Positions 11,783 to 23,169 of a stretch of 64,000 nucleotides of DNA are shown here, piece by piece; the first letter of the stretch is position 1; each line of letters opens with the position of its first letter. Source of the stretch: Gymnothorax reevesii (Eukaryota > Chordata > Actinopteri > Anguilliformes > Muraenidae); assembly GCA_029721435.1 (NCBI GenBank), contig CM056582.1:34988611-35052610 (forward strand). Direction: 5' to 3'. The notes beneath the pieces are model-generated. The model searched no databases. It had not been told where the DNA came from and saw only the letters and a list, made by a program, of their open reading frames with translations. Both the position numbers and the translations under genes were made by a program.

Positions 11783-13672
11783 CAGAGGCGTTACCAGGAT
11801 GCCAAGCTTGGGTGGGCATTTGTCCTCCTTGGGGGGGGCAAAAAAAACCCCTAAATCGCCGTAAAATAAATAAATAGAGCCTATATATATCACTTAGATT
11901 CTTAAATCACATCATGCCAGAATTGACAATGTATGCAATGTAAAATTTATCTTCTGTGGGCATGTGGTACTCACTGCATTAAATTTCAAACAGTTGATTT
12001 CAATACACATGAAGAAATGTAACTATAACCAATGCAGTTAAAGTCTGAGGTCCATCAGCAGGCTCTTGATTGGTATGTACACCTGGCCTTCATTCCTAAC
12101 CATCAAGAAGATAATGATGAATGCACTAACAACGCCAATGATGATAATGAGGCCCACCAGTTTTGTGGTGAAGTATCAGGTGAAAATAGCCAATTATTGC
12201 GTATACAGCAAAAAACCAAGTTACAAGTTAAGTCATTAAGTTGGCAAGTTAATCTTATTGGTCTGTTACCTCTTTAATTTTTTGCCAATAGTGCAATGAG
12301 TACAATGTAAAATTAGTCATCTTTGGGGCATTTCAAAGCCATGTTTGGCATTCTGTAGATTAAGATGATAAGATCAAAAGAACCTAATTAAGAAAAAGTA
12401 ACAGCTTGTTAAAATCCTGGAATTGCTATTGTGGTTGCAATAAAAACCAGCATACACAGGGGTCCTCCGGGACTGAGTTTGAGAACAACGGAAGTAAAGG
12501 ACTACAGAATCGCCTCCAATTAACCAATTAGGCAACTCTCAGAAAAAACAAACCTATTCCCATTTACTTTGCTTGATTGGCAATCAAATGGTGGATTTGT
12601 TTACTCTCGAAGTTGAATGAGTAAAGCTGTTCAGACAGCATGATTGATTGATGCATTTCTAAATTTAAATGTCCATAGAACAGCAGTTTTGCATGAACGC
12701 GATTGTCATTGCCACGCGATTTCGTGCGACTGATCATTTATATCTGACATTCACGTTTCATGGTTTTGGGGAAGAGGAAGATTTTTTCGAATTATTCAAA
12801 CTAGCATTCTTTCAATCCAACACCGTCGCTCAGTTACGTTTGTCTGCTTTTCACCATCACATCTTAATCGTTATAGGCCACTGAAATTGTTTGATTGTTA
12901 TTGAGGCCAAGTGCACGGGAGCAGATTTAGGTAAGGGCGGAGCACCTGCAGAAATCTAAACTCGGCTTCTTCCCGGCCGCTTCAGGTGTGTATCTTTAAA
13001 CGCGTTTACTTTTCTTAGAGTTGCCTTCTGAAATCCTTTACTTGGCTCCGTTCAGCATGTAACCGAAAAATACTTACGCCAGTCTAGTTTTCTCCCGGAA
13101 GTGCTTATGATACAGAATTATTGTAGCAACAACCCCAGTGAGTGACTAACGTTAGCAACTACAGACTAGCTGCTGGCGAGCTGCCTGGGCTCACTCGGTA
13201 GCCAACTCGGGTTATAACCGCACGAGTGAACACAAATGACAAACTAGAACACAAATTACCATGATATCAAACACAAAGACTTACAAAATAAGCGGTGGCA
13301 GAAATAGCAACAAAAGAGATCTGGGCGAAGTTTTAATTCCCTGAGAGAAGCACAGAGCAGTAGGCCTGACCTCAGACTGATGAGCAAGACGGCAGTCTAA
13401 GAGTATAGGAGGGTCCCAGTAATTCGATAGTTTCACAGCAGAATAGACTGGCAAAGGAATCCACCAATCACACATAGTGAAAGATAAATGAAGCATTCGT
13501 AAAGCTCACTCTAAATGGCTGTCTACCTCCAGCTGAGAATCAGTTGGTTTTCGCGTGTTTGCTGACAAATAGTAGTAAATCAGGTTTTTATCTTGAGTTT
13601 TCTTTAGGGGGGGCAAAGCTTTTCTCAGGGTGGGCACTGCCCACCCCCTGCCCCCCCTTGGCAACGCCCCTG
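11783..13672. mobile_element. hAT-superfamily element with perfect 8-bp target duplications
   Basis: The ends cagaggcgttaccagg (11783) and, inverted, caggggcgttgccaag (13672 inward) are matching TIRs. They are flanked by the identical octamer GTCCTGGC at 11775-11782 and 13673-13680. An 8-bp duplication with CAG..CTG ends marks the hAT superfamily. The 1,890-bp interior has only short open frames (for example 12032-12277) with no transposase motif, so it is non-autonomous. Confidence 0.85.
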
Positions 13673-13680
13673 GTCCTGGC

Positions 13681-13900
13681 TAGTTCGCAATCATTCTCCT
13701 TTACTGACGCGTTTTCCAATTATCGTAATTGGCAACTGAAGACACGGTTTCTCTCCATATGATCTAACAGCGATGAAATCATGGGGTAAATTCAGTAGCA
13801 CTGAGAGTTGGGGTGTACAAAACATCCATTTTAAACAATTATTGGTCCTGACCTGTTCTCAGTCATTTTCATGATTAACAAGGCAATCAGAGATAGCAGA
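13681..13900. repeat. copy of a dispersed repeat (gacacggtttctctcc family)
   Basis: The segment with ttggcaactgaagacacggt and 'taacagcgatgaaatcatgg' recurs in this window near 39640-39740, 49840-49945, 50865-50910, 56845-56890 and, inverted, 57115-57190. The hAT at 11783 inserted into its left part. Confidence 0.65.
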
Positions 13901-13937
13901 CCTGGCCCCAGCCACGGGCTGACAGACAGAGTGACAG

Positions 13938-13939
13938 AA

Positions 13940-13966
<27 letters not shown>
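13938..13966. repeat. (CA)n microsatellite
   Basis: About fourteen CA units, preceded by gacagaaa. Confidence 0.9.
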
Positions 13967-13970
<4 letters not shown>

Positions 13971-14011
13971 TGATCATTGCTTAACCTGGCCCCCTAGGGG
14001 AGGGGCCAGGT

Positions 14012-14362
14012 AACAAAAGATTCACTCCAAGAGCGCTCCACACTTAACAGGTGTTGCTTGTTGTCACCAATTTGGTAGAACGACAGTCATTCATCTGGAC
14101 GTGTATTTGCTGAATTTTTAATCAACGTTATTGAAAATTGCCAACCTGTGCATATAGCTTGAGCCGCATGCTTTTTATAGCCTATTTCAGTGCGAGTACC
14201 ACTTTTTTCACTCATTACCGATAGTAATTTTGAATAACGTTGATTTAAATTAAGCAAATACGCGTCCAGATGAATGATTGTCGTCTTACCTAATCGCGGA
14301 GAACAAGCAACACCTGTTAAATGTGGACGGTGGAGTGCTCTCGGAGCGAACCTTTTGTTATA
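14012..14362. repeat. long inverted-repeat (foldback) element
   Basis: The arm 14012-14133 and the arm 14220-14362 are inverted copies with scattered changes; shared landmarks are acaggtgttgcttgtt, 'catctggacg' and 'atcaacgttatt'. The arms are about 120 bp with a loop of about 90 bp. The 'gcgtatttgct...atcaacgttattcaaaatt' segment also appears at 57002-57043 inside another element, so the two belong to one family. Confidence 0.65.
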
Positions 14363-14469
14363 GTTCATCAGTTAATGTTAATTTTTTTCTGGGTTGTATG
14401 ACCTTTGGCATGTTTGGTATTTGGCAACATGGCTAATTTTTATTTCTGAAGTATACTGAATACAAAATA

Positions 14470-17400
14470 GGTTGTTGCCAATTTTTCTGAGATAATTTAG
14501 ATGGTTTCCTGAGACCAAACCAAAATGGAGTGTTCTGTACTATTAACTTAGGTGCTTTTTTGAAGATGACCATACAAAATACTTCCAAAAACATGCTTCT
14601 GTGGGAGTAAGCAGTCATAACTCTGCCTCGGGCATGGGAGATGTACCAACATCTGTAATTGAACTGGACACATGCACAATTGAAGGCAATCCAAAGCCCA
14701 GAACCAGTCCTCACTATCCAGCACACAAGATGGGGCAGTATGAGGAGGAGTGCAAACGGGCACAGACTAATGTCATTGCCTGGATGCTGGCTCGGTTTTG
14801 TTACCGGAGCACAACAAGCCAACCTACAGATGATTCTGGCACCCCTAGCCACTACAGCTGTGTTACTGCGCAGGATGAAGATATGCCTGAAGGGGTCTCA
14901 CAAGATGTTAGACAACCTGTAGCTCTGTGGTCTGCCTACAACACACTGGCACAGTCTGAAGATCAACCATCTGTCATTAACAATGCATTTGGCCTTCCAA
15001 TCATCAATGCCCCAGCCCATGAATGGGTCACCTTAGTTACAGCCCTGAACCAGCTGACCAGACTCAATGAACTGGCATCAGGTCCAGAAAAAAAGCTGAT
15101 CGTGACTATGGACATGGATCTGTACAAGAGAGCTCTAAAGCTGGAGCACCTTGAGCCCCAGTACAAAGGCAAGTGGCTGCTGTGCCCAGGTGCATTTCAC
15201 ACTGCACTCTGTGCCCTACGATGCCTGGGCCGAACGTCCCAGAGTATATTGCTCGTATGCATGAGCTTGAAAGTACAGACATGGACACTTGGGATGAGTT
15301 CCAGAGGGGAAACTTCACAGTGAACACAAGCAACAATATGCCATTCACTCGCATCGGTCTGGACCAAGCAATGGAGCACCTGAACAAAGTCACCAAGGGC
15401 CAAGGAGGCATATCAAGAATTATATCAACACCGTAGACTTTGCTGAAGTTCTGTCTCACAGGACCTGAGCTAGCACGTGTCTCTGAAGAAAATGAACACC
15501 TGGTTATGGTTTCAGAGGGGCCCACAACACAGCAACACCACTGCCTCAGTAAAGCCAAAATTGCACGCCAGGAGAAGGCCATCACAAAGCTGAAGGCTGT
15601 ATTAGCACAGTGCCATCTCTTCAGCACAAGGGTAGATGATGAGGAGCATGCAGCCACCACTGGCAAAATGTTCAAACTGATGTCAAAGGAGATCCTTGCA
15701 GAGGAGGTCCAGAAGACCATCTTGTCAGTAGAGCAAGCAGGCAAGGATGCCTTCACTCGCTTTGTAGAACAACGCATTACTGGAGATGGAAACCTCTGGG
15801 ATCGAATGACCAAAGGGAAGTTGCTGACCTGGAATGCAGCTGCAAAGGAAGTGAAGATGAAGACTGGGACAGAAGTTGTGATGCTCAAAGCAACCTCCTC
15901 CCTCTTTGCCAGGATGCTGCTGGTTGCCAGATCATCCTGTGAGGACATTGACCTGGAGCAGGTCATCTGTACCCATGAGTTCTCACATACCAACGGGACA
16001 TTGATGCAAGCTGATGGGTCCCTTCATCCAACCAATGACAAGAGCAGTGCGATCCATCTACTGGAATGTCTTGTCCATGTTGACAGCGATGAGACAACTA
16101 CACAGGAACAGTCCAGGGCTACCTTGATAGTTGATGGAATGGCTGTAGTCCAAGAACTAATGGCTATCCGGAACTTCAAGAATGGCAGTGATCTTGCCAG
16201 AGCTTATGTCAAGCTTATTGACACAAAGGCACAAGGTTATGATGCAGTTCGGGTTGTCTTTGACAACTACAGGAAAGTCTCCTCACTAAAGGAAGTCACC
16301 CGAGAGCGACGGCGAGGCAAGGTGAAGGAGATCAAATCTTACAAGGTTGAGGATTCAACTCAGATCCGGGATAAGGCCATGTTCCTTGCAAGCAATGCCA
16401 CAAAGGATTCGCTCACCCTCTACCTGGCTCAGCAACTTATTGACAAGAGTACGGTGAACACAGTGACTGTGACAAACAAGAGTGTGATGGCAAACTATGA
16501 CTGCCAGATTACCACTGGAGTGAGCACTCAGGAGGAAGCTGACACTCTCATGATACTTCATGCTGTGGAAGATGCAGCTACTGGATCCACAGCCCATGCC
16601 TAAACACAGGACACTGATGCTCTCCGCAGAGTACCACAACTAGGCAGAAATTCTGCACTGATCATGGGCACTGCAGACTGTCGACGCACAGTTCTATTGC
16701 AGCCCATCCATGATGCCCTCGGGCCCACAAATGCAGCTGCCCTCATTAACTGGCATGCATTAACAGGGTGTGATACCACTGGACACATCAGGGGAAAGGG
16801 GAAGCAGACCTGCTTCAAGGCCTTCATGGCATCACCACCCAATGTGGTCTCTTTCCTCCAGAAGCTAGGAGAAGGGGATTCACCCTCACAAGAGGTGGTT
16901 GACGGTTGTGAGGCCTTCCTTTGCAGCCTGTACTGCCCCAGAGGAGTTAAGCTTTCAAGGGCCAGCAGCCTGAGATGGCATCTCCTCAAGAAGATGAAAC
17001 CGGAGCAAGGGCTGGACAAGCTGCCACCAACCCAAGGAGCTTGGAAGCAACACATTCTGCGTGCCCACCTAGAGGCCAATATCTGGGCGCAGGACCTTGG
17101 GGAGAAGCCTGTCATTCCTGACCCTCTCACCTTGGGCTGGAAGAAAGAGGGTAGCAGGCTGATGCCTGTACTTTCCAGTGAGCCAGCAGCACCAGACTGT
17201 GTCCTGGAACTAGTCAAGTGTGGTTGCCAGCAACGAGTCTACACCTATCAAGTGCACCAGACGGTGCTCCTGCAACAACCGCAATCTTTCTTGTACTGAA
17301 CTTTGTCAGTGTGGAGGAGAAGAAGGTGCTAGTGCCAATTCATCCTCTCCACTTCCAGAGGATGATGAAGATGAGGATGAGGACTAAATGACAAAGGAAG

Positions 17401-17687
17401 ATTGTCAGACTATAAAAACACAATGTAACTGATTCTACCGATTCCACATGGTTAAGCAAAACACCTGTAGGTCACCACAAAAATGTTTGGTATTCTGGTT
17501 ATCTGTAAAATTGTTTGTTCAGGTGTCTCTGACTAAATAATAGTAAATAATAACAATTTTATGTTCCTTTATTACTGTGATTAAAGAACAAAAATAAATT
17601 TGGGTTATTTTCGTCCTTGTTTTTCATAATTATGTTATTTCGTTCAAAAGAATATCCTAAACCTCATCAGAAAAATTGGCAACAACC
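14470..17687 (+). mobile_element. unclassified TIR element carrying a FEN/PIN-like nuclease gene
   Basis: A 21-base sequence beginning ggttgttgccaattttt at 14470-14490 is repeated exactly in inverted orientation at 17667-17687. Together the two copies enclose one broken, nuclease-like coding region that fills most of the 3,218 bp. The inner 15 bases of the ends keep partial similarity. I cannot identify a target duplication. The enclosed protein has no DDE, RT or tyrosine-recombinase motif, so its transposition enzyme class is open. Confidence 0.6.
14634..17387 (+). pseudogene. FEN/XPG (PIN)-like nuclease-domain protein, multi-copy metazoan family, broken
   Basis: Coding similarity runs from the first ATG, 14634, to a stop at 17385-17387. 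It is broken by a frameshift with likely deletion near 15230, in-frame stops at 15434 (TAG) and 16601 (TAA), and a frameshift near 17240. I recognise it as a large protein family seen in many copies in cnidarians, molluscs and fish and usually left uncharacterised. N-terminal landmarks are MDMDLYKRAL and CPGAFHTALCALRCLGRT. The central part has features of a FEN/XPG fold in the right order: IVDGMAVVQEL, VRVVFDNYRKVSS with a basic RERRRG, GVSTQEEADTLMILHA, TQDTD, and an H3TH-like ALTGCDTTGHIRGKGKQ. A Cys-rich tail (KCTRRCSCNNRNLSCTELCQC, partly cited) and an acidic end close it. The nuclease assignment is my inference from motif order; the activity is untested. Confidence 0.6.
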
Positions 17688-18039
17688 TTTTCCCTATTTA
17701 CCCAAAGGTAATGTATAAATGAGACTTGCCATAAAATGGTAGGTTTTCCTGAACCAAATAATGTATAATAAATTGTACTACCTGAAAAAATATAATAATA
17801 CATCTATATTTCAGATCCGTAGATCCTTAAAAAATTAAAGAAAGGCGCATAAATCATAAAATGTTGACCCTCATGATCACTATGTTTCAACTGTGAATAC
17901 TCTGGTTTCACATTTTTAGAAAACAACATTGTGCAGATGTGAGTGCAGCTTTGTTGTGACTGATAATGTGTAGGTCCAAATCACATAAATCCATCTTGGT
18001 GCAGCTAGTCGAGCTAATTGTTTATTTTGTGAAATATTG
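17688..18039. other. no gene recognised
   Basis: AT-rich, non-coding. The segment at 17742-17780 loosely resembles 14503-14540 in direct orientation (ggttttcctgaaccaaat versus ggtttcctgagaccaaac). Confidence 0.4.
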
Positions 18040-18345
18040 TTACAGGTGAGCCAGAGAGGAAAGCAGGGAGAGAGAAGAGAGGAGATAGAGGGGGCACTGG
18101 GCCCCAAGACGAGTCAGGGAGGAGAGCAAAGAATGAGAGGAGAGTGGAGAGAGAAAGCTCGACCATCACAACTTTTGAGGAGCCAGACAGGAAAGCAGAG
18201 AGACAGAGGGACCACCTGGCAAGAGAGGAGCGAGGGAGGAGAGCAGTGAGAGAGAGACAGGGAACACCAGAGACAAACAGGAGCAAGAGAGGAGAGCGGA
18301 GAGAGAGACAGGGACCACCAGAGACAAACCGCATGCTTGATTTTA
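18040..18345 (+). repeat. purine-rich (GA) imperfect minisatellite
   Basis: The + strand is strongly purine-biased, with recurring units such as gagagacagggaccaccaga and gaggagagcaaagaatgag. Short open frames on both strands here come from the repeat and are not genes. Confidence 0.75.
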
Positions 18346-19048
18346 TTGTAAGTTTTAACAGATTATGAGTACATTTTGATTCTGCTCTATTAATGTAGCT
18401 TGATTATTATTCCTATTTACATGAGGGTTTTCAAATCTTATGATAATGAAATGTTGAGGCAAGATTGACAGAGCAGAGGTGCTGTGGTGTCAGATGGCGT
18501 CTGTTTGATATGCACTTATGTAAGTGGCAAAGAATACAACTACGTACATACACACTACAAATACACAAAGTATTTTGTGTAATTTGTGGTTTACTTTGCA
18601 GTCTGGATGAACACTAGAGGATAGACAGTGTAAGCCTATATGTCTTTTTGCATGATGAATAGATATGCTGGCGAGCTACTCCACCGTGGTCCGACAGGGA
18701 CCCCCCAGCCGTCCGGGGCCCCCAGAAATTTTCCGCGCGACCACAACTTCAGCCCCTGTTCCTTTCCTATGGAGTTAATTTACTGCCAAAACCTAATATA
18801 CAAACCAGGCATGTTTTACAAATGCACAATGATTCACAAACAAATACAATGTGATTTGCAAATAAAAAATTATTCACGTGCAAACAAAGTGTGGTTTGTA
18901 AATATAAACGCGTTGCTGAATACCCCTTGGCGCGGACAAGATTTCTTGCCTCAAGGTCACAGCGCGAAATGGCAGGTGAAATCCAGCAAAGACATGACCT
19001 TGAACTTCTATGTCTCACAGTGAGTTACCATACCTAATTTGGTGAAGC
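18346..19048. repeat. host repeat into which the Gypsy inserted (left part)
   Basis: From about 18830 the sequence repeats a 'gatttgcaaata' / 'gtggtttgtaaatata' motif that recurs at 31985-32150. The stretch 18935-19048 (gcggacaagatttcttgcct ... ccatacctaatttggtgaag) recurs at 30130-30210 and twice at 31670-31860. This is one older repeat split first by the Gypsy and then by the hAT at 30219. The last five bases, GAAGC (19044-19048), are the Gypsy target duplication. Confidence 0.6.
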
Positions 19049-20145
19049 TGTTATGATATGACATGCCTGCCTTGTCCATGCCATGTTTTGATTTGTTTTA
19101 TTGTTTTCCTGACTCTTTGCCATGTCTGACTATTCTGTATATTATGTATTGTGATTTGGTAACTTTGATTTGTCATGTTTTGTCTCAGTTTACTTTTCCA
19201 TGTTTTGCATTTTGCCATAGTCATATTCCGGTTCATGTTTTCCAATTTGCACTGCACTCTGTCTCCCCCATCCGGTTTCTTGTCTTGTCATTGCACACAG
19301 CCCCAGTCCTGTGTGTTAGTCTTTGGGTGATTTATTGGATTCTGGATTTCAGCCTTCCTTCTGATCTCGTTTACTTACTTCGCCTTGCTTCTCTATCTTA
19401 CTAACCATACTAACAGTTTATTATTTTCGCTAGAAGTTACTAACACCAACTAACATTGTGTATAATACTAACTTACTAACAAGCATCAAGGGCTTCTATA
19501 GTTTCACTTACTAATTGATTAACAAGCTCTCAGCACTCGCGCTGTTCTAGTCTCCGCCTCTTGTCTCTCCCTGATTACCTTTGCTGCATTTTCTGTGGAA
19601 GCTCCACGTCTTATCACGCTGTCCTTCTTTAAGTATCTATGCTCAATAGAACTCCTTAACTGGAGCTGTATGTCTTTGTATAGGTTTTTCCTGTGATCCC
19701 TGTCCGCATTTTGGCTTCTGCCAAATTGCATGTGATTAAGTTCTCCCTCATGTGCTGTTCCCTTGTAATCAGTCTGACTGTTTGCACCTGTGTCTCTCAC
19801 CATGTGATCTTCTCTGAAGGGTATATTAGGTGTCTTTTCACAACCATTCTCTGTAAGATCGTTTCCCGTGCTGCTATTCTTCTTGCCTCGTTTTCATTGA
19901 GTTCTGATTCTGACTGGATTGCCCGACTTCTGATTTTTGGTTTGCCCTTTTGGATTACTTGTTGCATCTGTGTGTTTTGACCTTTTTCTGCCCGACCTCG
20001 ATTTTGTGGATTGCTGCCCTGTTACCGATTCGGTCTGTCTTCTGGCTTATTAGTTTGCTTCTCCCACAAACCTTTGCCTGTGTACCGGATCTGTTTTTGC
20101 TAACTATGATTTCTGTGATTGCTGCCCTGGTTACGAACTCACGGT
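19049..20145 (+). repeat. 5' LTR of the Gypsy, missing its 3' end
   Basis: It aligns with the right LTR throughout, sharing cctgccttgtccatgccatg, ttctgcccgacctcgatttt and 'ctgtgattgctgccctgg'. At about 20145 it stops matching and runs almost directly into the gag ATG at 20160. The last ~150 bp of the LTR (with the AATAAA), the primer-binding site and the leader are deleted. Confidence 0.8.
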
Positions 20146-20159
20146 ACGATCTGACCACG

Positions 20160-21125
20160 ATGGAACCAGTGAGACACAAGCCTCTGCAAGCTGCTGTGGA
20201 GGAACAAGGGGCTCAGCTTGCACTCCAGCAACAGCAACTCCGAGCCATGATGCAACATATGCAAACCATGACACACCAGATGGCCGATCTCACCCGCACC
20301 ATACAGAATGCAGCCACGGCACGAACCCCCCAGCATTCCGTTTCTACTACGCCTGCCCAGAGAGCTGCACTCCACCCTACACCTCCCACTCCGGTTGCCG
20401 AGCCACGCCTGCCCCCTCCCGAAAAGTATGATGGGGACCTGGGATCCTGTCGCGCCTTTGTGACTCAGTGCAAGCTGATATTCAGCCTTCAACTCTCTAC
20501 TTTCCCTACCGAAAAAGCCCGCATCGCCTACATCATCACGCAGCTGTCCGGAAGAGCTAAGCAGTGGGCGACAGCAGCCTGGGAGGCGGGATTACCATGC
20601 ATTCAGTCTGCCGACCTGCTGGGGGAAGAGATGAAGCGTATCTTTGACCACTCCAGACAAGGGCATGAAGCAGGAAGGGAGATCCTGCGCATTCGACAGG
20701 GGAGTCAATCAGACTCTGACTATGCCATTAAATTCCAGACCCTGGCTACCAACCGCGGATGGCGTGAAAGCGTTATACGGCGCATTCATCTTTGGACTTT
20801 CCGATCGCATCAAAGATGAATGACTCCCACGTGATCTGCCAGAGAGTTTGGATCGGATTATCGAGATGGCTATTGATATCGACTCACGCTTGGAGGAACG
20901 CAGACGGTCCGCTCACCTTGCAAATCCCTACAAGCCATCAGCTAAGCCTCCTCTCCCACTTCCAGAGAGACCCAAACCTCCACCTGACCCGGAACCCATG
21001 CAGTTGGGTCGCATCAGACTCACCGGAGAGGAGAGGGAGCGCAGACGTAGGGAGAAGGCATGCTTTTACTGCGGCAAGGAAGGACATTACATCTCCCGGT
21101 GGCCAGTAAAAGGCAACGCCCACTA
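20160..21125 (+). pseudogene. Gypsy gag (capsid and zinc knuckle)
   Basis: It starts at ATG 20160 (MEPVRHKPLQAAVEEQG). A Gln-rich coiled-coil segment, a Pro-rich linker and a PEG10/sushi-type capsid core follow (YDGDLGSCRAFVTQCKLIF, AKQWATAAWE). A frameshift near 20770 and a stop after RIKDE (about 20817) break it. The final part (to 21125) holds a zinc knuckle, CFYCGKEGHYISRW, whose last ligand is Trp in place of Cys, so nucleic-acid binding would be impaired. Gag packages element RNA into cytoplasmic particles. Confidence 0.8.
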
Positions 21126-22620
21126 ATGAGGAGAGGAGCATTAGTGGGCGTTACTCTGATCGAATACTCCTCAAGAAATTGTACCTGCTTCGTCATCCCT
21201 CTCGAGTGGCCTAGGGTAGGAAGGAAGACCACTGCTCTCGTTGACTCAGGAGCCGAAGAAAACTTCATCAACTAAGATATTGCCCGAGAATGGTCGGTAC
21301 CCATCGAGCAAGTATTTCCTGATAGAGTAGCTATCTCTATCAATGGCCAGAATATTGCTCACTTAACCCAAGTCACTGGCTCCCTAAAGCTTCACATCTC
21401 GGGAAATCACCAAGAGCACATTAAGCTGTTTTTAATCAAGTCCCCTCATGCCCCTGTGGTCCTTGGCCATCCTTAGATGGCGAAACACCTGCCTGAAATT
21501 GACTGGGGCAGACAGGTGATAGAGTCCCACTTGCGCCCAGTCATGTCTGCCTGATGCTCAAGTTCCTGTAACCTGCCTCTCCTCCAGAGGAGATTCCATA
21601 CCCGGAGAAGTTTCCCCTGAATATCACGACCTCCGAGAGGTGTTTTACAAGTCCCGTGCCACCAGCCTGCCCCCACACAGACCATACGATTGCTCCATTG
21701 AGCTCAAGCCCGGAACCACGCCCCCCAGAGGTTGCCTGTTCTCCCTGTCCAAACCTGAGACGCTGGCCATGGAGAAATATCTGAAGGAGTCCCTTGCGGC
21801 AGGGATAATTTGCCCCTCATCTTTACCTGCTGGGGCCGGATTCTTCTTTGTTGGCAAGAAGGATGACACTCTGAGACCATGTGTCGACAACCGAGGCCTG
21901 AACGAAATCACTGTCAAGAACAGATACCCCTTGCCCCTGATGAATACCGTGTTTGACCTCCTTCAAGGTGCTAAAGTCTTCACTAAATTGGATCTTCGGA
22001 ACGCCTACCATTTGGTCCGGTTTCGGGAGAGGGGATGAGTGGAAGGCCGCCTTTAATACCCCTACCGGCTACTGGGAGTATTTGGTCTAACCCTTCGGGC
22101 TTACCAACGCCTCAGCGGTCTTCATGAATTTAGTTAATGATGTTCTGCATGATGTGATTAATAAATTTGTTTTTGTCTACCTTGATGACATCCTGATTTT
22201 TTCCTAATCCCAGGAAGACCATGTCCACCATGTGTGCCAAGTGCTCAAACGGCTGCTGGAGAATGGACTTTTTGTCAAGGCTGAAAAATGTGAGTTCTCT
22301 GTTTCATCCACATCGTTCCTAGGATTCATCATTGGTCCAGACTCCATCCAGATGGACCCCGCCAAGATCGAAGCAGTCGTGAACTGGCCAAGACCTGTTG
22401 ACCGTAAGTCCTTCCAACATTTCCTGGGATTTGCTAACTTTTACAGGAGATTCATTCATAATTACAGCACCATTGCTGCTCCCCTCACCGCACTCACGTC
22501 CACCAAGATCCCGTTCCACTGGTCTCCAGAGGCTGAATTGGCATTCTCTATCCTTAAGTCACGATTTACCACTGTCCCCATACTAACCATCCCAGATTCT
22601 TCCCTCCAGTTTGTAGTTGT
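21126..22620 (+). pseudogene. Gypsy pol, protease and reverse transcriptase part
   Basis: The aspartic protease motif LVDSGAEENFIN is at about 21238-21273, followed at once by a stop; its flap region runs on to about 21540 with further stops. The reverse transcriptase starts near 21700 ([13 protein letters not shown]), with [21 protein letters not shown] and [14 protein letters not shown]. It is frameshifted at about 22030 and carries the catalytic YLDD at 22178-22189. A stop follows at 22204. It resumes at 22232 to the connection region ([21 protein letters not shown]). Breaks at several points make it non-functional. Confidence 0.85.
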
Positions 22621-23169
22621 AAGCGGGAAAGACAGAGAGGATTATCTGGCTGGATTATCTAGCGCCATAATCATTACGCCAACAGTTTGACCCTTGTTGA
22701 GATACGTGCCCCATCATTACGCCAACAGTTTGACCGTTGTTGGGATACGTGCTCCAACATTTAGCAGATGACCCCAGGGTCATGGGAATGTACTCAACCA
22801 GACTCTCGGGCGCCAATCTCATCTTGCCACAGGGTTAATGGTTAATGCAGATGCCTGGGAATCTACCAAAAAACTGCTGTCCGCAAACCTTTGGCCAGCG
22901 AGACTCATGCCGGACAACTCCACAGTGCCATCCAATGGACTCTGACATAACTGCACCCGTACAATTTCAATACATTACAGTTTAGGTAAATATTTCTAAA
23001 GACTTTTAATTTCCTGAGTAAAACACTAATCTCACTCACAATGTCACAGAATAATGTGTATTTTGCTACACTGAAGGTTAAGAGTGGAATAATAACCTTA
23101 ATGCAGATTATTCTTGTAATTCGGTATTGTGTCGGACGTTTCATGACCAACTCTAACGCAAGTAGGTTG

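Noticed and set aside
15106..15993. A 295-codon open frame on the minus strand
   Set aside because: It lies wholly antisense to the nuclease-like coding region and has no domain; the + strand shows the conserved motifs.
14503..17780. Direct repeat (ggtttcctga..accaaa) near both ends of the nuclease element, suggesting LTRs
   Set aside because: Similarity is short and degenerate and lies inside the left TIR but outside the right TIR, so LTRs are not supported.
18014..18334. Ser/Leu-rich minus-strand frame
   Set aside because: Product of the purine-rich minisatellite.
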